From an uncultured Lachnobacterium sp. (GTDB taxonomy: Bacteria; Bacillota; Clostridia; Lachnospirales; Lachnospiraceae), in NCBI GenBank assembly GCA_900549895.1, contig URQG01000001.1:1-44072 (forward strand): a stretch of 44,072 nucleotides of DNA, read 5' to 3'. Every line of letters starts with the position of its first letter. The stretch's first letter is position 1. Made by a program: the position numbers and the translations under genes. The notes under the pieces were generated by a model, which saw only the letters and a list, made by a program, of their open reading frames with translations, searched no databases and had not been told where the DNA came from. Shown piece after piece: positions 34,334 through 41,633 of the stretch.

Positions 34334-35860
34334 CTACACGCCTCCCCAAAAACGCTCATTCATACTCCGATAACAAACCGCTTCACTCAGATGGTCGACA
34401 CGAATGTGTTTGCTTTCCTCACAATCTGCAATTGTGCGGGCCACACGAAGAATCTTGTGGTATGTTCTCGCGGTCAGCGACATCTTCTGATACATACCTT
34501 CCATATATTTTTGCTCTTTTCCTCCAAGTGGACAAAACTCTTCCATCCGTGCGGCCGGAATCCGACTATTGTAATGAAATGCCTCATTTCGGTAACGTTC
34601 CTGCTGGATCTGATGACACACAGCAACTCTCTTTTGAATCGCTGCCGAGCTCTCATTATTTCCTTTTCCCGTCAATTCCGTATATGTTACCATCGGTGCT
34701 TCCACACAAATATCAATACGGTCAATCAGCGGCTGCGACACTTTCTGAGCGTAGCGTTGCAATGTATGCGGCGTACAATGGCACTTTTGCATGTCCGGAT
34801 AATAGCCGCAGTTACACGGGTTCATCGACGCAAGAAGCAGAAAATCCGCCGGATAACTTACACTTGTCAAAGCTCGCGTCAGATGGATCTGCCGGTCTTC
34901 CAACGGCTGCCTTAATATCTCAAGCGTTGCCTTATCAAACTCCGTCAGCTCGTCTAAAAACAACACCCCATGATGTGCCAGCGAAATTTCTCCCGGTCTC
35001 GGCACAGCTCCGCCTCCGGTCATTCCCGCGCGCGTCACGGTATGATGAGGGCTTCGAAACGGACGCTTCTGTAATAACGCATTCCGGTTGTTAAGCATTC
35101 CGCACACACTGTATATCTTTGAGAGTTCCAGCTTTTCTTCCTCCGTGAGCGGAGGGAGGATGGTTGCCAGCCGCTCGGAGATCATTGTCTTTCCTGCTCC
35201 CGGAGGACCGACCATAAGAAGATTATGCATACCGCTTGCCGCTACTTCCGCAGCCCGGCGAAGAAACGGTTGTCCATTTACTTCCGCAAAATCCACGCCC
35301 GAAACAGATTCCGCAGACAGCATTGTTAACGCAGGTTTCTCATATGCTCCGCCCCGCAGATATGCAATCACTGCTTCCAGAGAAGAAAATCCATATACGC
35401 TTGCATCTCTGACAAGTTCTCCCTCCGCAAGATTGTCCATCGGGATTATGAAATCCGTATGTACTCCATCCCTGCATCCATCCGATACAACCGGGAGGAT
35501 TCCATTTACCGGAAGAAGTTGTCCGTTTAAATTCAGTTCTCCCACAAACACTTTTTGCCTGCTACACATTTCATCCAACACACCGATTGCACTAAGCAAT
35601 GCCACAGCAATCGGCAGATCAAATCCTGTTCCGGTCTTTCGGACATTGCCCGGAGACAGGTTGATCGTAATGCGTTTTGCCGGAAGCGACACCCCGCAAT
35701 TGTGCAGTGCCGTGCGCACGCGCTCCTTTGCTTCCCTGACCTCGGAAGACAGATAACCTACCATCTCAAAGGCCGGCAATCCTGTGCTGATATCCACTTC
35801 TACCTGTACCGGAACCGCACGGATACCACACAACATAGAAGTCATAACTGTACTGTACAT
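34334..35860 (-). CDS. yifB: ComM/YifB-family AAA ATPase
   Basis: This Mg-chelatase-like AAA+ ATPase belongs to the ComM/YifB family; ComM is a helicase that aids branch migration in natural transformation. The 508-residue protein has an N-terminal Lon-like S5 fold domain (GLPAFEMVGYLSSEVREAKERV, ITINLSPGNVRKTG), Walker A GPPGAGKT, HTVTRAGMTGGGAVPRPGEI, FLDELTEF (Walker B), and a C-terminal Mg_chelatase_C domain (RVARTIADCEES). The ATG at 35860 is chosen over a GTG six bases upstream because GAGGTG serves as its ribosome site. It precedes dprA without a gap. Confidence 0.95.
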   Translation of the reverse strand: MYSTVMTSMLCGIRAVPVQVEVDISTGLPAFEMVGYLSSEVREAKERVRTALHNCGVSLPAKRITINLSPGNVRKTGTGFDLPIAVALLSAIGVLDEMCSRQKVFVGELNLNGQLLPVNGILPVVSDGCRDGVHTDFIIPMDNLAEGELVRDASVYGFSSLEAVIAYLRGGAYEKPALTMLSAESVSGVDFAEVNGQPFLRRAAEVAASGMHNLLMVGPPGAGKTMISERLATILPPLTEEEKLELSKIYSVCGMLNNRNALLQKRPFRSPHHTVTRAGMTGGGAVPRPGEISLAHHGVLFLDELTEFDKATLEILRQPLEDRQIHLTRALTSVSYPADFLLLASMNPCNCGYYPDMQKCHCTPHTLQRYAQKVSQPLIDRIDICVEAPMVTYTELTGKGNNESSAAIQKRVAVCHQIQQERYRNEAFHYNSRIPAARMEEFCPLGGKEQKYMEGMYQKMSLTARTYHKILRVARTIADCEESKHIRVDHLSEAVCYRSMNERFWGGV

Positions 35861-35908
35861 ATTCACCTCATTCCAACTGTTGGGAAATGTGCATCGATGG
35901 ATGCATGA

Positions 35909-35949
35909 AAAAAAGATGAACTCATCATATCACAGAATTCATCTTTTTT
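35909..35949 (-). terminator. Intrinsic terminator after sigK
   Basis: Arms at 35909-35923 and 35935-35949 pair over 15 bp with one G-U pair and an 11-nt loop; on the minus strand the distal arm runs into seven T residues. It ends sigK transcription just before yifB. A TGATATGAT sequence in the loop/arm region could be an extended -10 for yifB, but no -35 is clear. A smaller hairpin (TGCATC...GATGCA, 35890-35905) follows. Confidence 0.82.
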
Positions 35950-35961
35950 CATCTAAAATTT

Positions 35962-36588
35962 TTATGAACATCCCACAAAATTTTTCAGTTTATCAAGCGC
36001 CTTCTTCTCTATACGCGAGACATACGATCGTGAGATGCCAAGTCCCTTTGAAATTTCCCTCTGGGTACACTCTTTCTCTCCAAATAACCCATATCGCCTA
36101 CTTATAATATAATACTCACGCTCACTTAGAATATTCCTGATGTTCTTTCGGATCTGTTCCATCTGCGCTCTTTTTTGAACATCCTCCACAACATTGGCGT
36201 CATGATATTCAAGTACATCAACAAGTTGTATCTGATTACCTTCTTTATCTATCCCGATCGGTTCAAATAAAGAGACCTCTCCCCTCATCTTCTTCTTACT
36301 GCGAAAATGCATCAGCATCTCATTATCGATGCACCGTATCGCATACGTTGCGAATCGACTTCCATAATCCGGTTTGAAGCTGTCTGCCGCCTTAAGAAGT
36401 CCAATCGTTCCGATCGAGATCAGATCCTCCGCATCTTCCCCCGAACTTACATATTTTTTTGCTACATGGGCTACAAGGCGCATATTGTGCAGAATCAGTT
36501 CTTCCTTTGCCGTCTGCTCACCGCTTTGCCATCGCTTAAGACAGTCCGCTTCCTCTTCCGGTGACAGTGGAACCAAAAATGTTTTCAC
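35962..36588 (-). CDS. sigK: Sporulation mother-cell sigma factor SigK
   Basis: SigK controls late mother-cell genes (coat, germination) in endospore formers. The 208-residue product has sigma regions 2 to 4: MRLVAHVAKKY, GEDAEDLISIGTIGLLKAADSFKPDYGSRFATYAIRCIDNEMLM (residues split over about 50-93), the SigK-typical KMRGEVSLFEPIGIDKEGN, and a region-4 helix-turn-helix (CTQREISKGLGISRSYVSRIEKKAL). The start is the GTG at 36588 (MKTFLVPLSPEEE) with AAGGTG upstream; a longer reading would include the promoter. There is no ~20-residue pro-sequence like that of Bacillus pro-sigma-K, and no skin-element interruption. Confidence 0.93.
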   Translation of the reverse strand: MKTFLVPLSPEEEADCLKRWQSGEQTAKEELILHNMRLVAHVAKKYVSSGEDAEDLISIGTIGLLKAADSFKPDYGSRFATYAIRCIDNEMLMHFRSKKKMRGEVSLFEPIGIDKEGNQIQLVDVLEYHDANVVEDVQKRAQMEQIRKNIRNILSEREYYIISRRYGLFGEKECTQREISKGLGISRSYVSRIEKKALDKLKNFVGCS

Positions 36589-36614
36589 GCAGCACCTTTT
36601 TGCATTGCTTTCTA

Positions 36615-36642
36615 TATTGTATGAAAAGATACAAAATCTCGT
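36615..36642 (-). promoter_or_regulatory. Sigma-K/sigma-E type promoter upstream of sigK
   Basis: On the minus strand CATACAATA (36623-36615) fits the sigma-K -10 consensus CATAnnnTA exactly and also the sigma-E -10. AC (36642-36641) lies 17 bp upstream, as in the sigma-K -35. The predicted start is ~20 nt before the GTG. A sigma-E -35 is not obvious. This implies self-activation of sigK in the mother cell. Confidence 0.65.
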
Positions 36643-36664
36643 GCTTTTCCCCCGTAAAAACGTA

Positions 36665-36690
36665 CAAGGCACTGTAACTACAGCGCCTTG
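36665..36690 (-). terminator. Hairpin at the end of the DUF5662 gene, possible terminator
   Basis: CAAGGCACTGTA and TACAGCGCCTTG pair over about 11 bp (one G-U) around the stop codon of the DUF5662 gene. On the minus strand TACGTTTTTAC follows, so the U run is offset by four bases and weak. It may partly terminate transcription before the sigK promoter. Confidence 0.55.
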
Positions 36691-37277
36691 ATTCTTTGAT
36701 CCAATTCTTTTTTTTCATAAGGGACTTTGCCCTTTAACACTTCATTTTTTACAAAAGCAAATGTTTCTTTCTCCCCTCGCACCGCAAGCATCGTAAGCAG
36801 ATAACGAAGCAGTGCTTCCGTGTCCTCGTGGATCAGATAATGATCCTTTCCGTGCTCGAAATACTCAAGCGGACTGCGATCCGTGTAGTTCTCCTTCTGA
36901 TAATTCTTCGATGCACTCATACGGTCGATAAACATCTCCACTACATACTTGAGCGGCATCTTCATCCCCGCCATACCGCCGTGCACCTTGCCGGACTTCT
37001 GATCTCCCACCGCGTAATCGATCCAATACTCCAAATGATGCTTGTTGCGTCCCTTATGGTGCAGCCACGCCGAAGAATAACCAAGATCCTTGCGCTCCGC
37101 ATTATTCGGGCTCATCGTACCCTGATAATACTTGCAGCCGACCCGAAACTCTGTCGGCGAATATTTCGACAGATCGTGCAGCAGTCCCTGCTTATATAAA
37201 CCGACTTTAAAGCAACCTGCCATAACCAGATTCTTATGTCTTGTGATCGTCACAAAATGTTTCCACACATTACCCAT
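36678..37277 (-). CDS. DUF5662 family protein
   Basis: The 199-residue soluble protein fits DUF5662, a family of unknown function common in Clostridia. It is rich in histidines in clusters (HFVTITRHKNLV, LLHDLSKYSPTEF, WLHHKGRNKHHLEYWIDY), reminiscent of HD-type metal-binding phosphohydrolases, but I cannot prove that relation. A conserved-looking PLKYVVEMFIDRMSASKNY segment follows. It lies three bases after the GH13-like gene and is likely co-transcribed with it. No substrate can be named. Confidence 0.85.
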   Translation of the reverse strand: MGNVWKHFVTITRHKNLVMAGCFKVGLYKQGLLHDLSKYSPTEFRVGCKYYQGTMSPNNAERKDLGYSSAWLHHKGRNKHHLEYWIDYAVGDQKSGKVHGGMAGMKMPLKYVVEMFIDRMSASKNYQKENYTDRSPLEYFEHGKDHYLIHEDTEALLRYLLTMLAVRGEKETFAFVKNEVLKGKVPYEKKELDQRIKAL

Positions 37278-37280
37278 GTC

Positions 37281-39197
37281 TTACTTTTCCCTGCCTTGTT
37301 CTTTTTTGCCTGCCGCTTTCTTTTTGTGATGCGGTATTTCTTTTCCTGCCAGCACGCGGATTGTCTGTGGCGGAAGCGTGATCATGCCATCCTTCCACAC
37401 ATTCGGTTTCGTCAGATACGGCATTTTCTCATCCGAGCTGTCGATCGTCAGATACCACTCGCGGTGCTTTCCTACTTTCGGGAGTGCCAATGTCGTCTCC
37501 GATGATGAAAAATTGTATGCCACATATACATCCTCCTGGCGCAATTCGTCATCCGAATATGCCCCGCAGTATAACATGCCAAGGGAAAGCCCGCCCCCTT
37601 GCGGACGTACCATCCATGCACTCTCCCCATGAAACGACAGATCCGGACAGCCAAGAGATTTATAATCACAAAACTGAAATGGCATCGGATTGGATAAAAT
37701 CGGATGTTCTCTTCGGAACTGAGCCACAGCCTCGACAAACTGCTTCTGCTCCCTATGTGCTCTCTCTGTTTTCCAGTTTATCCAACCGATTGCATTATCC
37801 TGACAGTACGCATTATTGTTGCCCGCCTGCGAATTTCCAAATTCATCACCGCTCCACAGAAGAGGAACCCCCTGTGCCATCAAGATCATCAGTATCGCAT
37901 TCCGCCACTGCTTCTTACGCAGGCGATTGATGTATCGCTTTGCGGTCGGACCTTCCACACCATAATTATTGCTGAAATTCCACGCGTTTCCGTCACAATT
38001 ATTTTCTCCGTTGCCTTCATTATGACGTTCATTGTACATAAACAGATCCGCCAGTGTAAATCCGTTATTGTCCGAGATATAATTCACAAACCCAAGCACA
38101 CTTCCCTGCTTGCGCTGCTGATCAATAAACTCATCCAGGTCATAACCAAAATGATTGAGCATCTTGCGCGCAGGATACTGGTATTCATCTTTATACACAA
38201 AAAGATTACGATAGTTGCGTGGCTCATCCCCAGCCTCGCCGAAATCCGTATAGAAAATTTTCGTCCGGCTCAGCCGTTTGTCCTGTGCAATTGCCGTCAT
38301 GGGGAGATTCTCTCCAAGCAGATGAAACCCATCCACATGATACTCCATCACCCAGAAACGGAGTGCTGCAAGGATCAGATTCTGGTCCGTCCCTTCCGGG
38401 AAAAAGAACTCCATCACACACTCCATTCCGTGCTGGTGCAGCTTTCGGATAAGTGCTTTATACTCCTGTGAAGCCTTACTTACATTCTTCGCGTAAGAAG
38501 ACTTGACTGCGAAATAATTTCCCTTGGTATAGCCCCAGAAATTCAACTTCGGCAGTATCTTCTCCGTCTCCGGCGGAGCAATCATATCTTCAGCTTCCGC
38601 CTCCCATTGAATATAATCCGGCAACACTTTGTCCTCCGGGAAAATGCGTTCTTCAAACTCATACACCGGCATCAGTTCCACGGTCGTTACACCAAGACTT
38701 TCCAAATACGGAATTCTTGCACTGAGTGCCGAAAATGTTCCATTTGATGTGCTTTTAGCTGCATCCATTGTAAAGCCGCGCACATGTAACTTGTACATGA
38801 ACATCTGAGAGCGATCAATCTCAGGCGCATGATCATCTCCCCAGGCAAAATCGGTTGTAACAAAAGCCCCAAACACATCGTTCTTCGTGTGCGCCTCATC
38901 ATTCCAGACTTCTCGTCCCACAATCCGGCACGCATACGGATCGATGATTCTCTTACCGTTGACTTCATACACATAAAGCAACTCTTCTGTTTTTAAATTT
39001 TCCACAGCAATGGAACGCAGTGATCCCATACAATATTCCTCAGGAACCACTATTTGATTAACAACTTCTTTGTCTTTATTTATAAGTACAACGCTGCAAC
39101 GATCTTCTTTCTCACCCTCAAACGTAAAGACCGTCCACTTTCCCAGCTGCTGAACTCCTTGTTTTTCGTAATTTCCCTCTTTGATCTTATAATCCAT
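37281..39197 (-). CDS. GlgX-like GH13 protein, probably catalytically inactive
   Basis: The 638-residue protein has the plan of GlgX/isoamylase-type debranching enzymes: an N-terminal CBM48-like beta domain (about 1-110), a GH13 barrel (LHVRGFTMDAAKST; NFWGYTKGNYFAVKSSYA; NGFTLADLFMYNERHNEGNGENN; NNYGVEGPTA; AQGVPLLWSGDEFGNSQAGNNNAYCQDN) and a C-terminal beta domain. However, the four catalytic regions look degenerate. The usual DVVYNH reads EFFFPE (~263-268). DGFRFD reads DGFHLL (289-294), losing Arg and the nucleophile. The acid/base Glu region reads FYTDFGEAG (315-323). HD before GFTL reads NN (377-378). A sugar-binding or regulatory role is possible. The basic tail is Lys/Gly-rich. Confidence 0.85.
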   Translation of the reverse strand: MDYKIKEGNYEKQGVQQLGKWTVFTFEGEKEDRCSVVLINKDKEVVNQIVVPEEYCMGSLRSIAVENLKTEELLYVYEVNGKRIIDPYACRIVGREVWNDEAHTKNDVFGAFVTTDFAWGDDHAPEIDRSQMFMYKLHVRGFTMDAAKSTSNGTFSALSARIPYLESLGVTTVELMPVYEFEERIFPEDKVLPDYIQWEAEAEDMIAPPETEKILPKLNFWGYTKGNYFAVKSSYAKNVSKASQEYKALIRKLHQHGMECVMEFFFPEGTDQNLILAALRFWVMEYHVDGFHLLGENLPMTAIAQDKRLSRTKIFYTDFGEAGDEPRNYRNLFVYKDEYQYPARKMLNHFGYDLDEFIDQQRKQGSVLGFVNYISDNNGFTLADLFMYNERHNEGNGENNCDGNAWNFSNNYGVEGPTAKRYINRLRKKQWRNAILMILMAQGVPLLWSGDEFGNSQAGNNNAYCQDNAIGWINWKTERAHREQKQFVEAVAQFRREHPILSNPMPFQFCDYKSLGCPDLSFHGESAWMVRPQGGGLSLGMLYCGAYSDDELRQEDVYVAYNFSSSETTLALPKVGKHREWYLTIDSSDEKMPYLTKPNVWKDGMITLPPQTIRVLAGKEIPHHKKKAAGKKEQGREK

Positions 39198-39239
39198 TCT
39201 CTACCGCCATATCTATGATGTCATTGATTTCATTTGTAA

Positions 39240-39268
39240 ATTATACCTTTTTTTGCTGTCTTTGTATA
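39240..39268 (-). promoter_or_regulatory. Sigma-A promoter of the GH13-like gene
   Basis: On the minus strand TATACA (39268-39263) and a perfect TATAAT (39245-39240) are 17 bp apart, about 45 bp before the ATG at 39197. The rest of the 174-bp divergent region holds the opposing DUF1292 promoter; I see no operator. Confidence 0.65.
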
Positions 39269-39301
39269 CTCCAAGCTCCCATCTTTTTCATCCGGCTTTC
39301 A

Positions 39302-39330
39302 TTGACAAGCCAATCGGTACTCTATATAAT
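39302..39330 (+). promoter_or_regulatory. Consensus sigma-A promoter of the DUF1292 gene
   Basis: TTGACA (39302-39307) and TATAAT (39325-39330), both perfect, with a 17-bp spacer: an ideal vegetative promoter. The leader to the ATG at 39372 is ~35 nt and contains AAAGGGGACA as ribosome site. Constitutive strong expression is expected. Confidence 0.9.
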
Positions 39331-39371
39331 GAAACAAAACAATGAAGAAACCGATTCAGAAAGGGGACAAT

Positions 39372-39695
39372 ATGGCGAATCACGAGAAAGCAACACCGGT
39401 TACGCCGGAAGAAGCAGATGACATCCGTGTTACATTAGAATTAGACGAAGGCGAAGTGGAATGTTCTATCCTTACCATCTTTGAAGCAGGCGGACGCGAT
39501 TATATCGCTTTAATGCCACAGGATAAACAGGGAAACGAGACAGGCGATGTATATCTGTACCGTTACTCTGAGGATGAAGAAGGACTTCCGAGCATCGATC
39601 CGATTGAAAGCGACGAAGAATATGAGATTGCAGCCGACAAATTCGATGAATTCTTAGATGATAACATGTTCGACACAATGGATGACGATGAATAA
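39372..39695 (+). CDS. DUF1292 (YrzB-like) family protein
   Basis: The only plus-strand gene of the window encodes a 107-residue, very acidic protein of the DUF1292 family, common in Firmicutes and of unknown function. Family features are RVTLELDEGEVECSILTIFE, then DYIALMPQD, DVYLYRYSED, and a C-terminal EYEIAADKFDEFLDD. The ATG at 39372 (MANHEKATP) with AAAGGGGACA upstream is preferred over one 30 bases earlier that lacks a ribosome site. It is monocistronic, between a perfect promoter and a terminator. Confidence 0.92.
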   Translation: MANHEKATPVTPEEADDIRVTLELDEGEVECSILTIFEAGGRDYIALMPQDKQGNETGDVYLYRYSEDEEGLPSIDPIESDEEYEIAADKFDEFLDDNMFDTMDDDE

Positions 39696-39705
39696 GATGT
39701 AAAAA

Positions 39706-39738
39706 GACGCTGAGAGCTTATGCTCCCAGCGTTTTTTA
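39706..39738. terminator. Bidirectional terminator between the DUF1292 and helicase genes
   Basis: CGCTG-a-GAGC (39708-39717) pairs with GCTC-c-CAGCG (39722-39731), a ~10-bp stem with one mismatch. TTTTTT follows on the plus strand, and TCTTTTTA on the minus strand. It ends both converging transcripts. Confidence 0.88.
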
Positions 39739-39754
39739 CTTTCATGTTTCCTGA

Positions 39755-41620
39755 TTATTTAGAGTTTCTATCCTCTTTCATGTCCGGTGCGATCTGTGCT
39801 CCTGCTTCCCGAAGAAATCTTGAGATCTCCACTTCTTTATTTCGAATATTTTTGACGGAACAAAGCGTCAAATGTTCCTTTGCGCGCGTCATTCCAACAT
39901 AGAAAAGACGTCGTTCTTCCTCAATATCCGGCTCAAGTACCGCTTTCTTATACGGCGTCATTCCCTCATTGACATCAATCAGGTACACCCGCTCAAACTC
40001 CAGTCCCTTCGCGCTGTGGAGTGTTGCAAGGGTGACTGCATCCCCCATATCCGCCCGCTTCTTTGCAAGAAGCTCCAGTTCCTTCTTATAATCTTCGATA
40101 TGCGTAAACCACGCTTCGAGCGTCTTGTATCCCTTCGCACTGCTTTGGATTTCATCCGCTATCTCATAGAGATCTTCCTTGTTGATATTGCGGTACGCGG
40201 CGTAATCCGCGATATAATCATCGTACTCGATTCCCCGCCGGATAAAATTGATTGCCGCATATGGACTGAGAGAATTCAAAATCCTCGTGTCATGCCAAAG
40301 TTTCTCGATGCGCTCCGCGATCCACGGCTGTTCATCATACATTTTCATCCACTCGTCAAACGCCACCTCCGGCTCACACAGACTGTTACGCCCGATATAA
40401 CGGTTCGGTTTGTTCATGATTGTCAGAAAATCGGCGCGTTTCGTACTCCCCTGCGCGATCCGTATGTAGGTCAGAAAATCCTTTGCGATCCAGTGCTCAT
40501 AGAGATTCGGAATCTTATCTCTCGTTGTAAATGCCAGATTCGCCGACATCATCTGCTCCATCAGAAGCCTCGGCTGCAGGTTCGTCCGGAAAAGCACCGC
40601 AATCTCTGAGAGAGGGGTTCCTTCCCGCTTCGCCCTGGCAATCTCCTCTATGATAAACTGATTTTCCTGGCGCTGCTCCTCAAACTGAAAAAAGCGTACC
40701 GACTCTCCATCCTTCTTTTCTGCCCGGATTTTCTTATCAAATCGTTTCTTATTATGAGCGATCAGATTGCCCGCCGCCGCAACGATTGCCGGTGTGCACC
40801 GGTAATTCTGTTCGAGGGTCACAACTTTGGCATCCGGATACACTTTCTGAAACGAGAGCATGATTTCCGGCTTCGAACCGCGGAAACGATAGATCGACTG
40901 GTCATCGTCCCCCACAACAAACAGATTATTCATCGGCTGCGCCATCAAGCGCACAATATCATACTGGATCTGGTTGATATCCTGAAATTCATCCACGAGG
41001 ATATACGGATAGCGCTTTTGCCACGCCGAAAGAATATCTTTTCTCTGTGCGAACAGTTCGTAGGTATAAGTAAGCATGTCGTCAAAATCGATCAGTCGAT
41101 TCTGTGAAAGCCGCCTCGCATATGCCTGATAAATCTTGCGAAACACGTCCTCCCCACAGTGGCTGGAATAAAAATGATCCAGCGGAATCCGCTCATTTTT
41201 CACTCTGCTGATGTCCGCAAACAGATCACTGATAAACTCATTCTCATCCTGGTACTCCAGATGATGATACGACAGAATCTCACGCATAAACTGATAGCGC
41301 TGCTCATCCGTAACAATATTGCTGCTCTCAAAATGATACGCGTATTTAAGCACCATAAAAAAGATGGCGTGGAATGTTCCAAACGTCACCTGTGTACGAT
41401 CCGTCCCTGTTGCTGCCAGAAATCGCTGCTTCATCTCCTGTGCCGCGGCGCGGGTAAATGTGATAACCAGAATATTGGACGGCTTCACATTGTGCTGCTC
41501 GATTAAATTGATGGTTCGCTGGGTGATAACTGCGGTCTTACCCGATCCGGGTCCCGCAAGAACAAGCATCGGGCCATCCTTGTGTCGGATGGCCTCCTGC
41601 TGTGATTTGCTGTAATTCAT
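39755..41620 (-). CDS. UvrD/Rep-family ATP-dependent DNA helicase
   Basis: This is a superfamily-1A 3'-5' helicase of 621 residues. Motifs are intact: Q motif YSKSQQEAI, Walker A AGPGSGKT (22-29), motif Ia ITFTRAAAQEMKQR, motif II LVDEFQDINQ, motif III VGDDDQSIYRFRGS, motif IV QNYRCTP, motif V TLHSAKGLEFERVYLIDV, motif VI RRLFYVGMTRAKEHL. It is about 100 residues shorter than PcrA/UvrD and lacks a long C-terminal tail, so it is a second, short paralogue type common in Clostridia. It starts 13 bases after gltX. Confidence 0.93.
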   Translation of the reverse strand: MNYSKSQQEAIRHKDGPMLVLAGPGSGKTAVITQRTINLIEQHNVKPSNILVITFTRAAAQEMKQRFLAATGTDRTQVTFGTFHAIFFMVLKYAYHFESSNIVTDEQRYQFMREILSYHHLEYQDENEFISDLFADISRVKNERIPLDHFYSSHCGEDVFRKIYQAYARRLSQNRLIDFDDMLTYTYELFAQRKDILSAWQKRYPYILVDEFQDINQIQYDIVRLMAQPMNNLFVVGDDDQSIYRFRGSKPEIMLSFQKVYPDAKVVTLEQNYRCTPAIVAAAGNLIAHNKKRFDKKIRAEKKDGESVRFFQFEEQRQENQFIIEEIARAKREGTPLSEIAVLFRTNLQPRLLMEQMMSANLAFTTRDKIPNLYEHWIAKDFLTYIRIAQGSTKRADFLTIMNKPNRYIGRNSLCEPEVAFDEWMKMYDEQPWIAERIEKLWHDTRILNSLSPYAAINFIRRGIEYDDYIADYAAYRNINKEDLYEIADEIQSSAKGYKTLEAWFTHIEDYKKELELLAKKRADMGDAVTLATLHSAKGLEFERVYLIDVNEGMTPYKKAVLEPDIEEERRLFYVGMTRAKEHLTLCSVKNIRNKEVEISRFLREAGAQIAPDMKEDRNSK

Positions 41621-41633
41621 AGTACCTCTGTCA

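Noticed and set aside
34391..35756. Plus-strand reading frames opposite yifB, some over 170 codons
   Set aside because: They are shadows of a well-conserved ATPase gene and have Ser/Arg/His-rich compositions typical of antisense frames.
35962..36588. A pro-peptide or skin interruption in sigK
   Set aside because: The frame is continuous, and the codons upstream of the GTG coincide with the promoter, so they are unlikely to be translated.
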